34,786 nucleotides of DNA from a virus: positions 1 to 34,786 of the IMG/VR virus record IMGVR_UViG_3300031688_000063. One strand, given 5' to 3'. This document shows positions 16,276 through 22,672 of the stretch, one piece after another. A program made the translations under genes and the position numbers. Within the stretch, counting starts at the first letter, position 1; every line of letters starts with the position of its first letter. The notes under the pieces were generated by a model. The model saw nothing but the letters and a program-made list of their open reading frames with translations, did no database searches and had not been told where the DNA came from.

Positions 16276-16460
16276 CACAGTTCTCCATCTCTAACTAGGC
16301 TAAGGTGCGTCAGTGATTGGCCGTTGGCGTACTGCTGGGCGTACTGGGCAGTGAAGTTATGCTCTGCCTCCATACGTGTTCCCCCTTCCGCGAGAATGGG
16401 CTTGTCATAGCCCATACCAGCAGCAAGCCAAGATCCATCAAGTACCTGTTCAGCGATCAC
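16275..16460 (-). CDS. Small protein, unknown
   Basis: 61 residues from a GTG at 16460 that overlaps the upstream stop (GTGA) and has GGAG 7 bases upstream. It has a Gly-rich start (LDGSWLAAGMGYDKPIL) and a helical, Gln-rich middle (AQYAQQYANGQSL). No family recognised. Confidence 0.55.
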   Translation of the reverse strand: MIAEQVLDGSWLAAGMGYDKPILAEGGTRMEAEHNFTAQYAQQYANGQSLTHLSLVRDGEL

Positions 16461-16927
16461 GCCAACTCTCCACTCATCTGTCGATCTCGGTACTGAGCAT
16501 AAGCGTTATCATCACCCCTAGCCTCCATCATGTCCGTGTGATAACCCTGACAGTCAGCCCACCAGATCTCACACTCAGAAGTGACGTACTTCTCTACGTA
16601 CTCAAGAATGGATTTGTAAATGTCACCCCCGATAAAGTTACAGCACTGGGAAGTCGAAGATGCGTAGGCCAGCGTCATACCTACTGATGAGAACGCGCTA
16701 TCCTGAGATCTCTCTATACTCTCATGCGTATTGCTAATGCTTTTAAGTAAGCTAGAGACTATGGTTTGCCTAGACTCACACAGCGCATCTACCCAAAGAT
16801 CATCCAGAAGTTCTGGCGACTTCATGTAGCCATCAATCCACACCTTCTTGGCATCTTGATAGCCATCATCATGCTGGAACCCAATATCCGCATCTCTTGC
16901 TAGGTCATATAAAGTCTTTGTATCCAC
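16457..16927 (-). CDS. Early protein, unknown
   Basis: 156 residues from the GTG at 16927, supported by GAGGAG 7 bases upstream; an earlier GTG at 16972 lies within the promoter and has no ribosome site. The protein is acidic and helical, with Cys-Cys and Trp-Trp pairs (STSQCCNFIGGD; ECEIWWADCQGYH). Expressed from the second leftward promoter at 16963-16990. No recognised family. Confidence 0.6.
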   Translation of the reverse strand: MDTKTLYDLARDADIGFQHDDGYQDAKKVWIDGYMKSPELLDDLWVDALCESRQTIVSSLLKSISNTHESIERSQDSAFSSVGMTLAYASSTSQCCNFIGGDIYKSILEYVEKYVTSECEIWWADCQGYHTDMMEARGDDNAYAQYRDRQMSGELA

Positions 16928-16962
16928 GGTATTTCTCCTCGTTTGTGGTTGGAACAGGTACG

Positions 16963-16990
16963 ATATTAACACTAATCCTACTTATGTAAA
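16963..16990 (-). promoter_or_regulatory. Leftward sigma70-type promoter PL2 with operator
   Basis: On the minus strand: -35 TTTACA (16985-16990), 16-base spacer, -10 TAATAT (16963-16968). The word TTAGTGTTA (16967-16975) overlaps the first two bases of the -10 box, exactly as in the two promoters of the divergent control region. It lies just upstream of the gene at 16457-16927 and downstream of the gene ending at 17035. Confidence 0.75.
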
Positions 16991-17034
16991 TACCCTAATT
17001 GGATTTATTTTTACCGAGCTTCCTTCGCGGGTCA

Positions 17035-17256
17035 TTAAAGTGATGTCGTTTCGCATACATCAAAATCAGAAACACTTAACCCAGCCTTGACCAGCGCACT
17101 CAGTCCAGCCTTTTCTGTGGTGAATTTTTTTACTCTTAGCCCAGAGTCTGCCAACTCTACTGCCTTGTCTTTACGGGCCTTATGCCTTGTCGAGAAATCT
17201 TTTATGCCTCTCCCGTAATAGTATGAAACTGATATGGAGTACCAGATACTACTCAT
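17035..17256 (-). CDS. Small basic early protein, unknown
   Basis: 73 residues from the ATG at 17256, preceded by GAGGAGAAGGGAG. A longer frame to 17298 is in-frame but would overlap the upstream gene more and has an Arg-rich, improbable start. SSIWYSISVSYYYGRGIKDF is followed by a basic helix. It overlaps the upstream gene by 8 bases. No family recognised. Confidence 0.55.
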   Translation of the reverse strand: MSSIWYSISVSYYYGRGIKDFSTRHKARKDKAVELADSGLRVKKFTTEKAGLSALVKAGLSVSDFDVCETTSL

Positions 17257-17503
17257 CTCCCTTCTCCTCGCTCTCTGACGTGCAGCTCCTCTCGACACTC
17301 CGCATCATAGCCAGAGCCTCAGTTACGGTCTTGGTGTGGACAAAGCCGCACTCCTTGTCAGGGACGATGTACGGAGCCTTGCAGTATACCCAGTAGCTGG
17401 GCAAGTGGTCGTTGTGCGCCTCACCATACCCGTCATACTCGGTGTGCCAGCTATCGAACTTCGTGGGGTTTCTGTCTATCATCGCTTGTATCTGCTTACT
17501 CAT
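17249..17503 (-). CDS. First gene of leftward early operon, unknown
   Basis: 84 residues. GAGGAAA lies upstream of the ATG. The protein is rich in His, Tyr and Trp in its first half (DSWHTEYDGYGEAHNDHLPS), has three Cys, and ends acidic. It is the first gene behind the strongest leftward promoter (17542-17570), so it is probably made very early. Function unknown. Confidence 0.6.
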   Translation of the reverse strand: MSKQIQAMIDRNPTKFDSWHTEYDGYGEAHNDHLPSYWVYCKAPYIVPDKECGFVHTKTVTEALAMMRSVERSCTSESEEKGDE

Positions 17504-17541
17504 GCTCTTTCCTCGGTCGGTAGTTCACTAACTGAAAATAC

Positions 17542-17570
17542 ATATTAACACTAATCTTTATTAATGTCAA
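17542..17570 (-). promoter_or_regulatory. Leftward early promoter PL1 with operator
   Basis: On the minus strand: -35 TTGACA (17565-17570), 17-base spacer, -10 TAATAT (17542-17547): almost consensus sigma70. TTAGTGTTA (17546-17554 in complement) overlaps the first two bases of the -10. Divergent from and 12 bases away from the -35 of PR. Confidence 0.85.
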
Positions 17571-17582
17571 TACAAATATTCC

Positions 17583-17610
17583 TTGACTGTAAATACGTTA
17601 GTGTTATTAT
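17583..17610 (+). promoter_or_regulatory. Rightward early promoter PR with operator
   Basis: -35 TTGACT (17583-17588), 16-base spacer, -10 TATTAT (17605-17610). TTAGTGTTA at 17598-17606 has the same position relative to the -10 as in PL1 and PL2. It drives the ribbon-helix-helix gene at 17641. Confidence 0.8.
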
Positions 17611-17640
17611 TGAGTGAAATTAACCCAAGGGAGAGAAGAG

Positions 17641-17862
17641 ATGGCTGAAATCAGTGAAAAGGAAATGGCGGAAAGAAAGGTGCGTAAACGTCCAGGTCAC
17701 CAAGTGGAACACTTCATAATGAGGATTGATCCCAAGATGAAAGAACACCTTGTGGAGATGTCGAAAGCCAAAGGAATGAATATGAGTGAGTTCATGGTGT
17801 GGATTCTAGGCATCTCGTGGTCGAACTACCAATCCTCGTTAGCAAAGGGTAAATCACTATGA
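17641..17862 (+). CDS. Ribbon-helix-helix regulator
   Basis: 73 residues. After a basic N-terminal arm (RKVRKRPGHQ) comes a short beta strand VEHFIMRID, helix A (PKMKEHLVEMSKAKG) and helix B (NMSEFMVWIL), the RHH/Arc fold. Start at ATG 17641 is supported by AGGGAGAG just upstream; a GTG at 17614 lies only 4 bases past the -10 and is unlikely. Its gene is next to three promoters sharing one 9-base word, so it is the best candidate for the shared repressor or activator and probably regulates itself. The TGA overlaps the next ATG. Confidence 0.75.
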   Translation: MAEISEKEMAERKVRKRPGHQVEHFIMRIDPKMKEHLVEMSKAKGMNMSEFMVWILGISWSNYQSSLAKGKSL

Positions 17863-18293
17863 TGCGAGAGACAGCAGATGACTTAGAAGCAGAGTCCGAG
17901 ATACTTGATATATTCGCTGAACACTTCGGTTGTAGCTGGACAAAGCTGGGTAGCGGCGGCAAGTATAGGATTGACGCTATACTGCACAAAGGCCATAAGA
18001 TGAGGGCTTGGGTGGAGGTTAAAGACTACAAATCTGGCTTGTTCTTAGGGCTTAATGTTCCGAAATATCAAGAAGGTATGGGCCTAGCAGCAGATACTGA
18101 GATCCCCTTTCTACTTGTATTCAGGCACGAAGGCAAGATTGGATACATCAAGGTACATGAGGGTGGAATGTGGTCTGACAGCCACGTTGACATAAGGATG
18201 GCAGGAGGAACACCGCCTAATCGCCCAGCCAATGATGATGACTATGAGCCAATGGTTATGTTCAGAGAAACCTATGTTATTTGGCTGAAATAG
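17859..18293 (+). CDS. PD-(D/E)XK nuclease-like protein
   Basis: 144 residues. Helix with Glu21, then GKYRIDAIL with Asp39, then AWVEVKDY with Glu53 and Lys55: the D-ExK arrangement of the restriction-endonuclease/resolvase fold. It starts within the stop of the RHH gene (ATGATG), so the two are translated together. Role open: resolvase, nuclease of host DNA, or toxin-like partner of the RHH protein. The call relies on the motif pattern. Confidence 0.6.
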   Translation: MMRETADDLEAESEILDIFAEHFGCSWTKLGSGGKYRIDAILHKGHKMRAWVEVKDYKSGLFLGLNVPKYQEGMGLAADTEIPFLLVFRHEGKIGYIKVHEGGMWSDSHVDIRMAGGTPPNRPANDDDYEPMVMFRETYVIWLK

Positions 18294-18299
18294 TAGGCA

Positions 18300-18331
18300 C
18301 AAAAAAGCCCGAAACGAGGAGAAACGGGCTT
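18300..18331 (-). terminator. Leftward intrinsic terminator
   Basis: AAGCCCG and CGGGCTT form a 7-bp stem around a 13-base loop. In the leftward direction the stem is followed by six T; rightward there is no U tract. It would stop leftward transcripts before they read into the nuclease/regulator genes. Confidence 0.65.
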
Positions 18332-18394
18332 GATTGCCTCTCACTTTGAGAGTAGTCTGAGGATGCGAAAAACAAACATGGAGCTAGAATATCA

Positions 18395-19123
18395 ATGAAA
18401 CACCCCCCGCGCAACCTTGATCAATCATGCTTTGATTGGCAGAAGATTATTCTCCAGAAAACAGATTTACCTAGCAACGCTAAATTCTTAGCCATGTATC
18501 TCGCATCGTATATGAACATCAACCACGATGTAGCGTGGCCGAGCCAGAAAACCATAGAGCGTGAAACAGGGTTATCCCACCCAACGGTATTAAAGTACCT
18601 CGATTTGCTGATTTCAGAGGGCTGGATAAGCAAACAATCAGGGGATAGAGTGCAGTCAAATAGGTACTGGATTGCCTTCCCAAAAGAGGTAGGTAGCTCA
18701 CTTACCTACGTAACCTCAGAAGAGAAGGTAGGTAAGGAGGTTACCTCTAATAACAATATAATAACAAATACTCTATCTAAGAGATTCACACCGCCTTCAC
18801 TCGAAGAACTGATCGCATATCAAGAAGAAGCCAACATCTCCTTTGATCCTGTCAATTTTATTGATTACTGGGCTTCAATTGGTTGGAAGCGTGGACGCAC
18901 ACAAATGAAAGACTGGAAGGCAACTGCTCGCAACTGGGCAAGGAATGAAAGCAATGGGCAAAATAGACCTCGAAGCAATACAAGCCAAAATCAACCAAAA
19001 CTTACCCCTGCACAGCGAATCGCGGAAAAGCGCAGACAACTTGCCTCCGACCCATCCAATATGGGAACTTTGGCAGAGAATGGCGGAGATGTACGGACAT
19101 ACCTGGACGAGTCAGCAGGGTGA
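18395..19123 (+). CDS. Replication initiator-like protein (winged HTH, O-like)
   Basis: 242 residues. Residues 24-95 form a helix-turn-helix/winged-helix domain (WPSQKTIERETGLSHPTVLK, then YLDLLISEGWISKQSGD), as in phage replication proteins. The C-terminal part has YWASIGWKRGRTQMKDWKAT and ARNWARN, a segment common in phage O/DnaT-type proteins. GGAG lies 11 bases before ATG. The last 179 bases overlap the next gene in another frame. It likely binds the phage origin and recruits the loader. Confidence 0.75.
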   Translation: MKHPPRNLDQSCFDWQKIILQKTDLPSNAKFLAMYLASYMNINHDVAWPSQKTIERETGLSHPTVLKYLDLLISEGWISKQSGDRVQSNRYWIAFPKEVGSSLTYVTSEEKVGKEVTSNNNIITNTLSKRFTPPSLEELIAYQEEANISFDPVNFIDYWASIGWKRGRTQMKDWKATARNWARNESNGQNRPRSNTSQNQPKLTPAQRIAEKRRQLASDPSNMGTLAENGGDVRTYLDESAG

Positions 19124-19394
19124 AGAGCCAAACGATACTTGGGTGCGAGGACTTAACGGGCTGACAGCGGCAAACTTTGGTCGCGCCCTTGTCGCTTGTC
19201 GGGATAGTGGTAAAACCTTCCCGCCGACCCTGCCAGAGTTTAGATCTTCGGCACTTGGGATTGATGAGACTGGTTGGGAGCGACAAGCCCACAAGATTCA
19301 CGAACCAGAGCGAAGACTCGAAGACAAAACCAGCAAAGAAAAAAACAAAGTAACTGGAAATGATGTTCTTACCAACTTACAGGGGCTGTTCTAA
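18945..19394 (+). CDS. Replication protein P-like helicase-loader component
   Basis: 149 residues. PPTHPIWELWQRMAEMYGHT, then EEPNDTWVRGLNGLTAANFG and GKTFPPTLPEFR, match the phage replication P protein family. Start at 18945 (or 18954) keeps the conserved PIWELWQRM intact, which requires the long overlap with the O-like gene; an ATG at 19079 would remove it. It would load the host replicative helicase at the origin. Ends in TAATG with the next gene. Confidence 0.7.
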   Translation: MKAMGKIDLEAIQAKINQNLPLHSESRKSADNLPPTHPIWELWQRMAEMYGHTWTSQQGEEPNDTWVRGLNGLTAANFGRALVACRDSGKTFPPTLPEFRSSALGIDETGWERQAHKIHEPERRLEDKTSKEKNKVTGNDVLTNLQGLF

Positions 19395-19699
19395 TGAACG
19401 CAACACAAACGATTACGCAGAGAATACTACAGTGCGAAACCTTCACCAGCGGAGAGAGATTCACCAGCGAGGACATCCAAGGCCATATGGATGACTGCCC
19501 GAAAGTAGAGGTTAACTATGCCATCTCACGATTGCGTGACCGTGGAGATATATGCTTTCTAATCAAGGCCACCAATTGGAAGGGTATTAACGAAAATGTT
19601 TATACACGCGCTAAATCTAATAACTGGATGCGTAAACCTTGGGTATCTGAGCCATCACCGACCGAAGATTCGTACTACACTTGGGAGTATGCAAAGTGA
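19394..19699 (+). CDS. Small protein, possible winged-helix
   Basis: 101 residues. SEDIQGHMDDCPKVEVNYAI followed by SRLRDRGDICFL has the spacing of a winged-helix recognition region; the C-terminal third is Trp/Tyr-rich. Starts in TAATG with the P-like gene. No family recognised with confidence. Confidence 0.55.
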   Translation: MNATQTITQRILQCETFTSGERFTSEDIQGHMDDCPKVEVNYAISRLRDRGDICFLIKATNWKGINENVYTRAKSNNWMRKPWVSEPSPTEDSYYTWEYAK

Positions 19700-20028
19700 A
19701 GGAACCAGAAGAAATCTACAGAATCCTGCTAGAAAGCGGGAATAATATGGCTGACGCAGAGCATGATTTTAGGTTGTTATCAGATTCTACGAAAAGCCTG
19801 TTAGCTCAGATCACCATTAACGTAAAGACTGAGCAAAATTGCAGCATGGCGGAAGCTGGCTCTGTGGCACTGGCAAGTAGTGTTTACCGAGATCATTTGG
19901 TAGCCACCAGCGAGGCCCACCGATTAGCTGAAAAAGCGAAAATTTTATACTACTCATCCAAGACACTATCAGATCTGTACAGATCAAAAGAAGCGACAGA
20001 ACGCGCAGCAATGCCGAGGGCAACATGA
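19696..20028 (+). CDS. Small helical protein, unknown
   Basis: 110 residues from the GTG at 19696, which overlaps the upstream stop as GTGA and has GGGAG 8 bases upstream; a TTG at 19681 is the alternative. It is helical throughout (AEHDFRLLSDSTKSLLAQIT; EAHRLAEKAKILYYSSKTL). Overlaps the methyltransferase start by 4 bases (ATGA). Function unknown. Confidence 0.55.
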   Translation: MKEPEEIYRILLESGNNMADAEHDFRLLSDSTKSLLAQITINVKTEQNCSMAEAGSVALASSVYRDHLVATSEAHRLAEKAKILYYSSKTLSDLYRSKEATERAAMPRAT

Positions 20029-20663
20029 GAATACTTAACCTTTATTGTGGAATCGGGGGTAATTCAAAACTGTGGAGTGATGAGCATGAGGTCACGGCTG
20101 TTGATCTTAACGATGAGGTTTTAAAGGTTTACGCATTTAATAGACCTAACGACACCGTTGTAAAAGCTGACGCACATCAATACCTGTTAGACCATCACGA
20201 AGAGTTTGACATTGTATGGAGCAGCCCACCATGCCAGTCACACTCTCGAATGCAAAAAGCTACACGGCATGATGTGACTAGATACCCTGATATGGGACTT
20301 TATCAAGAGATTGTTTTTCTACAGCATTTCTTTAAAGGTAATTGGGTTGTGGAGAATGTAAACGGGTATTACGAGCCATTAATACAAGCCCAGTCTATCG
20401 GCAGGCATCTTTTTTGGAGTAATAATATAATTAGAGCAAAGGAGGTTAAGACACCTGAAGGATTTATATTTTTAGGTACTGTACCTGATACTGAAAAGTT
20501 AAAAGACTGGCTTGGCATACACTATCCTCCCGATATGGGCGCAATATATATGCACGGCAACCATTGTCCAGGTCAGGCATTAAGGAACGCAGTCCATCCA
20601 AGAATGGGGTTGGAGGTGCTAGAGTCTTTAATCAATGATGAGCAAATAGGGCTTTTTGGATAA
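20025..20663 (+). CDS. Short C5-cytosine DNA methyltransferase-like protein
   Basis: 212 residues. Motif I LNLYCGIGG (residues 4-12), Asp27 as motif II-like, motif IV SSPPCQSHS with catalytic Cys70, and motif VI VVENVNGYY (108-116) are in the right order. A C-terminal GNHCPGQALRNAVHPRMG resembles the final motif. It is much shorter than typical C5 methyltransferases and lacks a clear target-recognition domain. It could protect phage DNA from restriction, or modify another base or nucleotide. ATGA and TAATG overlaps at both ends. Confidence 0.75.
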   Translation: MRILNLYCGIGGNSKLWSDEHEVTAVDLNDEVLKVYAFNRPNDTVVKADAHQYLLDHHEEFDIVWSSPPCQSHSRMQKATRHDVTRYPDMGLYQEIVFLQHFFKGNWVVENVNGYYEPLIQAQSIGRHLFWSNNIIRAKEVKTPEGFIFLGTVPDTEKLKDWLGIHYPPDMGAIYMHGNHCPGQALRNAVHPRMGLEVLESLINDEQIGLFG

Positions 20664-21226
20664 TGGCGGAAATAAAACCAAAACGCTGTAAAATGTGCGG
20701 CGATTCCTTTTTACCCACTAAACCCTTGCAGCGCGTGTGTGGCCCGTCATGCGCTTTTAAGGATGCAAGGCAAAAGAGGGTAGATAAGGAGGCGAAAGCT
20801 CTTAGGGTGGACGACAGGAGGCGCAAGGAGGCATTAAAGAGTAAAAGCGACCACAGAAAAGATACGCAGCACCTTTTTAACGCATATATTCGCCTGCGCG
20901 ATATGCACAAGCCTTGCATTAGTTGTGGCCAGTCTCCCTACCAAGGGCAACGCCATGCTAGCCACTATAGAAGCAGGGCAGCGGCCAGCCAATTGGCCTA
21001 CAATTTTCTCCAAGTTTGGGCAAGTTGTTCTCAATGTAATTCAATGAAAAGCGGCAATATATTAGAATATAGAATTGCGTTAACGCGCATACTTTCGCCA
21101 GAGCAACTCAGTGAAATTGAGCACAATAACGATTTGGCATTCTATACCGTGGACTATTTAAAGCGGTTTCAAAAGATACTTAAGAGGCGCATTAAGCATT
21201 ATAAAATGCTAAGAGGCGTTAATTAG
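20663..21226 (+). CDS. ninG: NinG/Rap-type recombination endonuclease
   Basis: 187 residues. An N-terminal zinc motif (CKMCGDSFLP ... RVCGPSCAF), a basic linker (about 36-75), then CISCG ... GQRHASHYRSRAAASQLAYN ... CSQCNSMKSGN, the conserved core of lambda NinG (Rap), a branched-DNA endonuclease. It would cut recombination intermediates made by the SSAP-exonuclease set. TAATG coupling to the methyltransferase. Confidence 0.88.
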   Translation: MAEIKPKRCKMCGDSFLPTKPLQRVCGPSCAFKDARQKRVDKEAKALRVDDRRRKEALKSKSDHRKDTQHLFNAYIRLRDMHKPCISCGQSPYQGQRHASHYRSRAAASQLAYNFLQVWASCSQCNSMKSGNILEYRIALTRILSPEQLSEIEHNNDLAFYTVDYLKRFQKILKRRIKHYKMLRGVN

Positions 21227-21233
21227 TGTCCAG

Positions 21234-21446
21234 TTAATAGGTTTTATTGAACCATTTGACCAGTCCAGCGTCCAATTTAGCCTTAAATGCGCTTTCATGG
21301 CGTTTTAATCGCTCAATGCGCCGATTATAGACCACGCTGCGCATCATGTAAGGCTTTTTAATTAGGCCAACAGGGTTAACTGTGTCTCCCAGTTGACCGC
21401 GTACCTTGGCAATCTGCGCGGTGTGGTGTTCTATTTCAACAGTCTT
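21234..21446 (-). CDS. Downstream frame of a possible +1-frameshifted gene
   Basis: An open frame with protein-like, basic composition (KTVEIEHHTAQIAKVRGQLG ... MMRSVVYNRRIERLKRHES ... VKWFNKTY) continues to 21234 but has no ATG, GTG or TTG before residue 34 (ATG at 21347). It lies +1 relative to the 51-residue gene upstream and overlaps its end. It could be reached by a +1 slip at CGU UAA G, could start at the internal ATG giving 37 residues, or could reflect an indel in the sequence. 70 codons from the slip site. Confidence 0.4.
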   Translation of the reverse strand, partial: KTVEIEHHTAQIAKVRGQLGDTVNPVGLIKKPYMMRSVVYNRRIERLKRHESAFKAKLDAGLVKWFNKTY

Positions 21447-21600
21447 AACGCTCCTCCTCCCTTTGTGCTATTTCAAGAGTAGCGGCATCTAATAAAATAC
21501 GCCTCACCCACTGTTCAAGGTTTTGGCCTTTAATAAGGCGTACCGCCCTTATAATTAGACCTTTTTCGTCATTGGGTAGATTAACTGTTATTTTGCGCAT
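21445..21600 (-). CDS. Small RHH-like protein
   Basis: 51 residues. MRKITVNLPNDEKGLIIRAV and then GQNLEQWVRRILLDAA has the strand-helix-helix pattern of ribbon-helix-helix proteins. It begins in TGATG with the upstream gene and ends with an AGGGAGGAGGAG tract directly before CGT TAA G, which may serve as a ribosome-binding site or frameshift stimulator for the following frame. Confidence 0.55.
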   Translation of the reverse strand: MRKITVNLPNDEKGLIIRAVRLIKGQNLEQWVRRILLDAATLEIAQREEER

Positions 21601-21752
21601 CACTCACCTTTCACATAGTCATAAGCATCTTCTACTAATGGCTGGTCATTAACACCCATCTGCGCCAGTACTTGGCCATCGGACAAGGCGTCGAGTATTT
21701 CTTTTTTAGATAGGTTGTCGCCTATCAGTGATAATAATTCTTTAATAGTCAT
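21600..21752 (-). CDS. Small acidic protein, unknown
   Basis: 50 residues: MTIKELLSLIGDNLSKKEIL, then DALSDGQVLAQMGV and an acidic helical tail ending VKGE. ATGA overlap with the gene upstream and TGATG overlap with the gene downstream leave no spare bases, which supports it as a real gene despite its size. No family recognised. Confidence 0.55.
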   Translation of the reverse strand: MTIKELLSLIGDNLSKKEILDALSDGQVLAQMGVNDQPLVEDAYDYVKGE

Positions 21753-22000
21753 TTTATTACCCTATCTAATACAGTGAAATTTTTAGAATCTAGGCCATTA
21801 GATACCCTGAATTGTTCGGCAATTTCCAAGCCCTGAGTTGTGCTTTCGCAATAGTTTGTGCCTTGATAATCCCAGCCATCGCCTTTTGTTTTAGTAACGG
21901 GAGTTTTTCTGCTTTGAAATATTACCGATATATTCCCGTAAGATGCAAAAACACCCCTATTATTGTCATCTTTAATTATTACCCTAAATATAGTTTTCAT
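21749..22000 (-). CDS. Small beta-rich protein, unknown
   Basis: 83 residues, alternating strands in the first half (TIFRVIIKDDNNRGVFASYG; ISVIFQS). GAGG is upstream of the ATG. It overlaps the next gene as ATGA. No family recognised. Confidence 0.55.
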   Translation of the reverse strand: MKTIFRVIIKDDNNRGVFASYGNISVIFQSRKTPVTKTKGDGWDYQGTNYCESTTQGLEIAEQFRVSNGLDSKNFTVLDRVIK

Positions 22001-22009
22001 TTTATTGCC

Positions 22010-22084
22010 TCACATTAAAAAGTAGATGATAAATACAAAGGCAAACCCGATTAAGAGATTGCCTGCTATTTCGTACCACCTCAC
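22010..22084 (-). CDS. 24-residue single-span membrane micro-protein
   Basis: GTG start overlapping the upstream stop (GTGA), with GAGGTGG about 4 bases upstream. The product is MRWYEIAGNLLIGFAFVFII plus YFLM: almost one membrane helix. Its stop lies 9 bases before the next ATG, so it fills an otherwise empty gap in a tightly packed operon. Too short for family assignment. Confidence 0.45.
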   Translation of the reverse strand: MRWYEIAGNLLIGFAFVFIIYFLM

Positions 22085-22398
22085 GCTGCCACCTCACAAT
22101 TATCATTGTCCCAGTCTGCAATGTGCTCATTCGCAGAACACCACAGCTCCACGGCAGTAGAAAGGTAAAAGGAATTTATCTGGAGCCAGCTACTATCTAC
22201 GGGAGGTGTACATTCTCCCACTCCAAAAATATCTTCTATATAGATCACTACCTCCTGCCCATATTCAGCCATAGTTTTACAGGCATCGTAATAGGTAACG
22301 GCTGGCATATAAGCGCCACTTGCACACCCACCTTGTAAGATGGCGGCAATGTCACATGGTGTAAGGTCTTGTGTGATCCAGTTCGGCTGATTTAACAT
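22081..22398 (-). CDS. Phage accessory protein, unknown
   Basis: 105 residues, with MLNQPNWITQDLTPCDIAAI, then GGCASGAYMPAVTYYDACKT and WCSANEHIADWDN. The composition is acidic with six Cys. I recall similar small proteins in other phages, without function. Preceded by the third copy (22415-22470) of the double-hairpin element and by AAGGA. Confidence 0.55.
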   Translation of the reverse strand: MLNQPNWITQDLTPCDIAAILQGGCASGAYMPAVTYYDACKTMAEYGQEVVIYIEDIFGVGECTPPVDSSWLQINSFYLSTAVELWCSANEHIADWDNDNCEVAA

Positions 22399-22414
22399 TT
22401 TCTTAATCCTTATT

Positions 22415-22470
22415 TAATACTGGAAACCGTCCAGCTGGGAATTTTCACTGAAAAGCCCCAGTTAAGGGGC
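22415..22470 (-). repeat. Double-hairpin element, copy C
   Basis: In the leftward RNA: GCCCC-UUAACU-GGGGC-UUUUC, then CUGG-(7)-CCAG, then UAUUA, 16 bases before the ATG of the 105-residue gene. Related copies lie at 23327-23373 and 23703-23748. The first hairpin with four U is terminator-like. Confidence 0.7.
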
Positions 22471-22492
22471 AGCAGGGTAAAACCTGGAAATA

Positions 22493-22672
22493 TTAGCAGC
22501 TAAACCCATCAAAATAAGCCTGTACCACCTCGCGCACATACTGGGCGGGTAGACCGCTTCGTTTGGATATGTGTCTAGTAATAGCTACTTTCAAATACTC
22601 TTTTTGGTCTATATCTTTTATATCTTGCACATAGAATTCTATCAATTCAGACACTGTTTTTAAGTTATTCAT
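22493..22672 (-). CDS. Small helical protein, unknown
   Basis: 59 residues (MNNLKTVSELIEFYVQDIKD, ... SKRSGLPAQYVREVVQAYFD). ATG overlaps the upstream stop as ATGA. Predicted helical; the second half could be DNA-binding but this is not clear. No family recognised. Confidence 0.55.
   Translation of the reverse strand: MNNLKTVSELIEFYVQDIKDIDQKEYLKVAITRHISKRSGLPAQYVREVVQAYFDGFSC

Noticed and set aside
18332-18362. TTGATT-17-TAGTCT promoter for the replication genes
   Set aside because: The -10 matches consensus at only three of six positions; the genes may be read from PR instead.
21223-21229. TTAGTGT word at the end of ninG
   Set aside because: Only 7 of 9 operator bases and no promoter around it.
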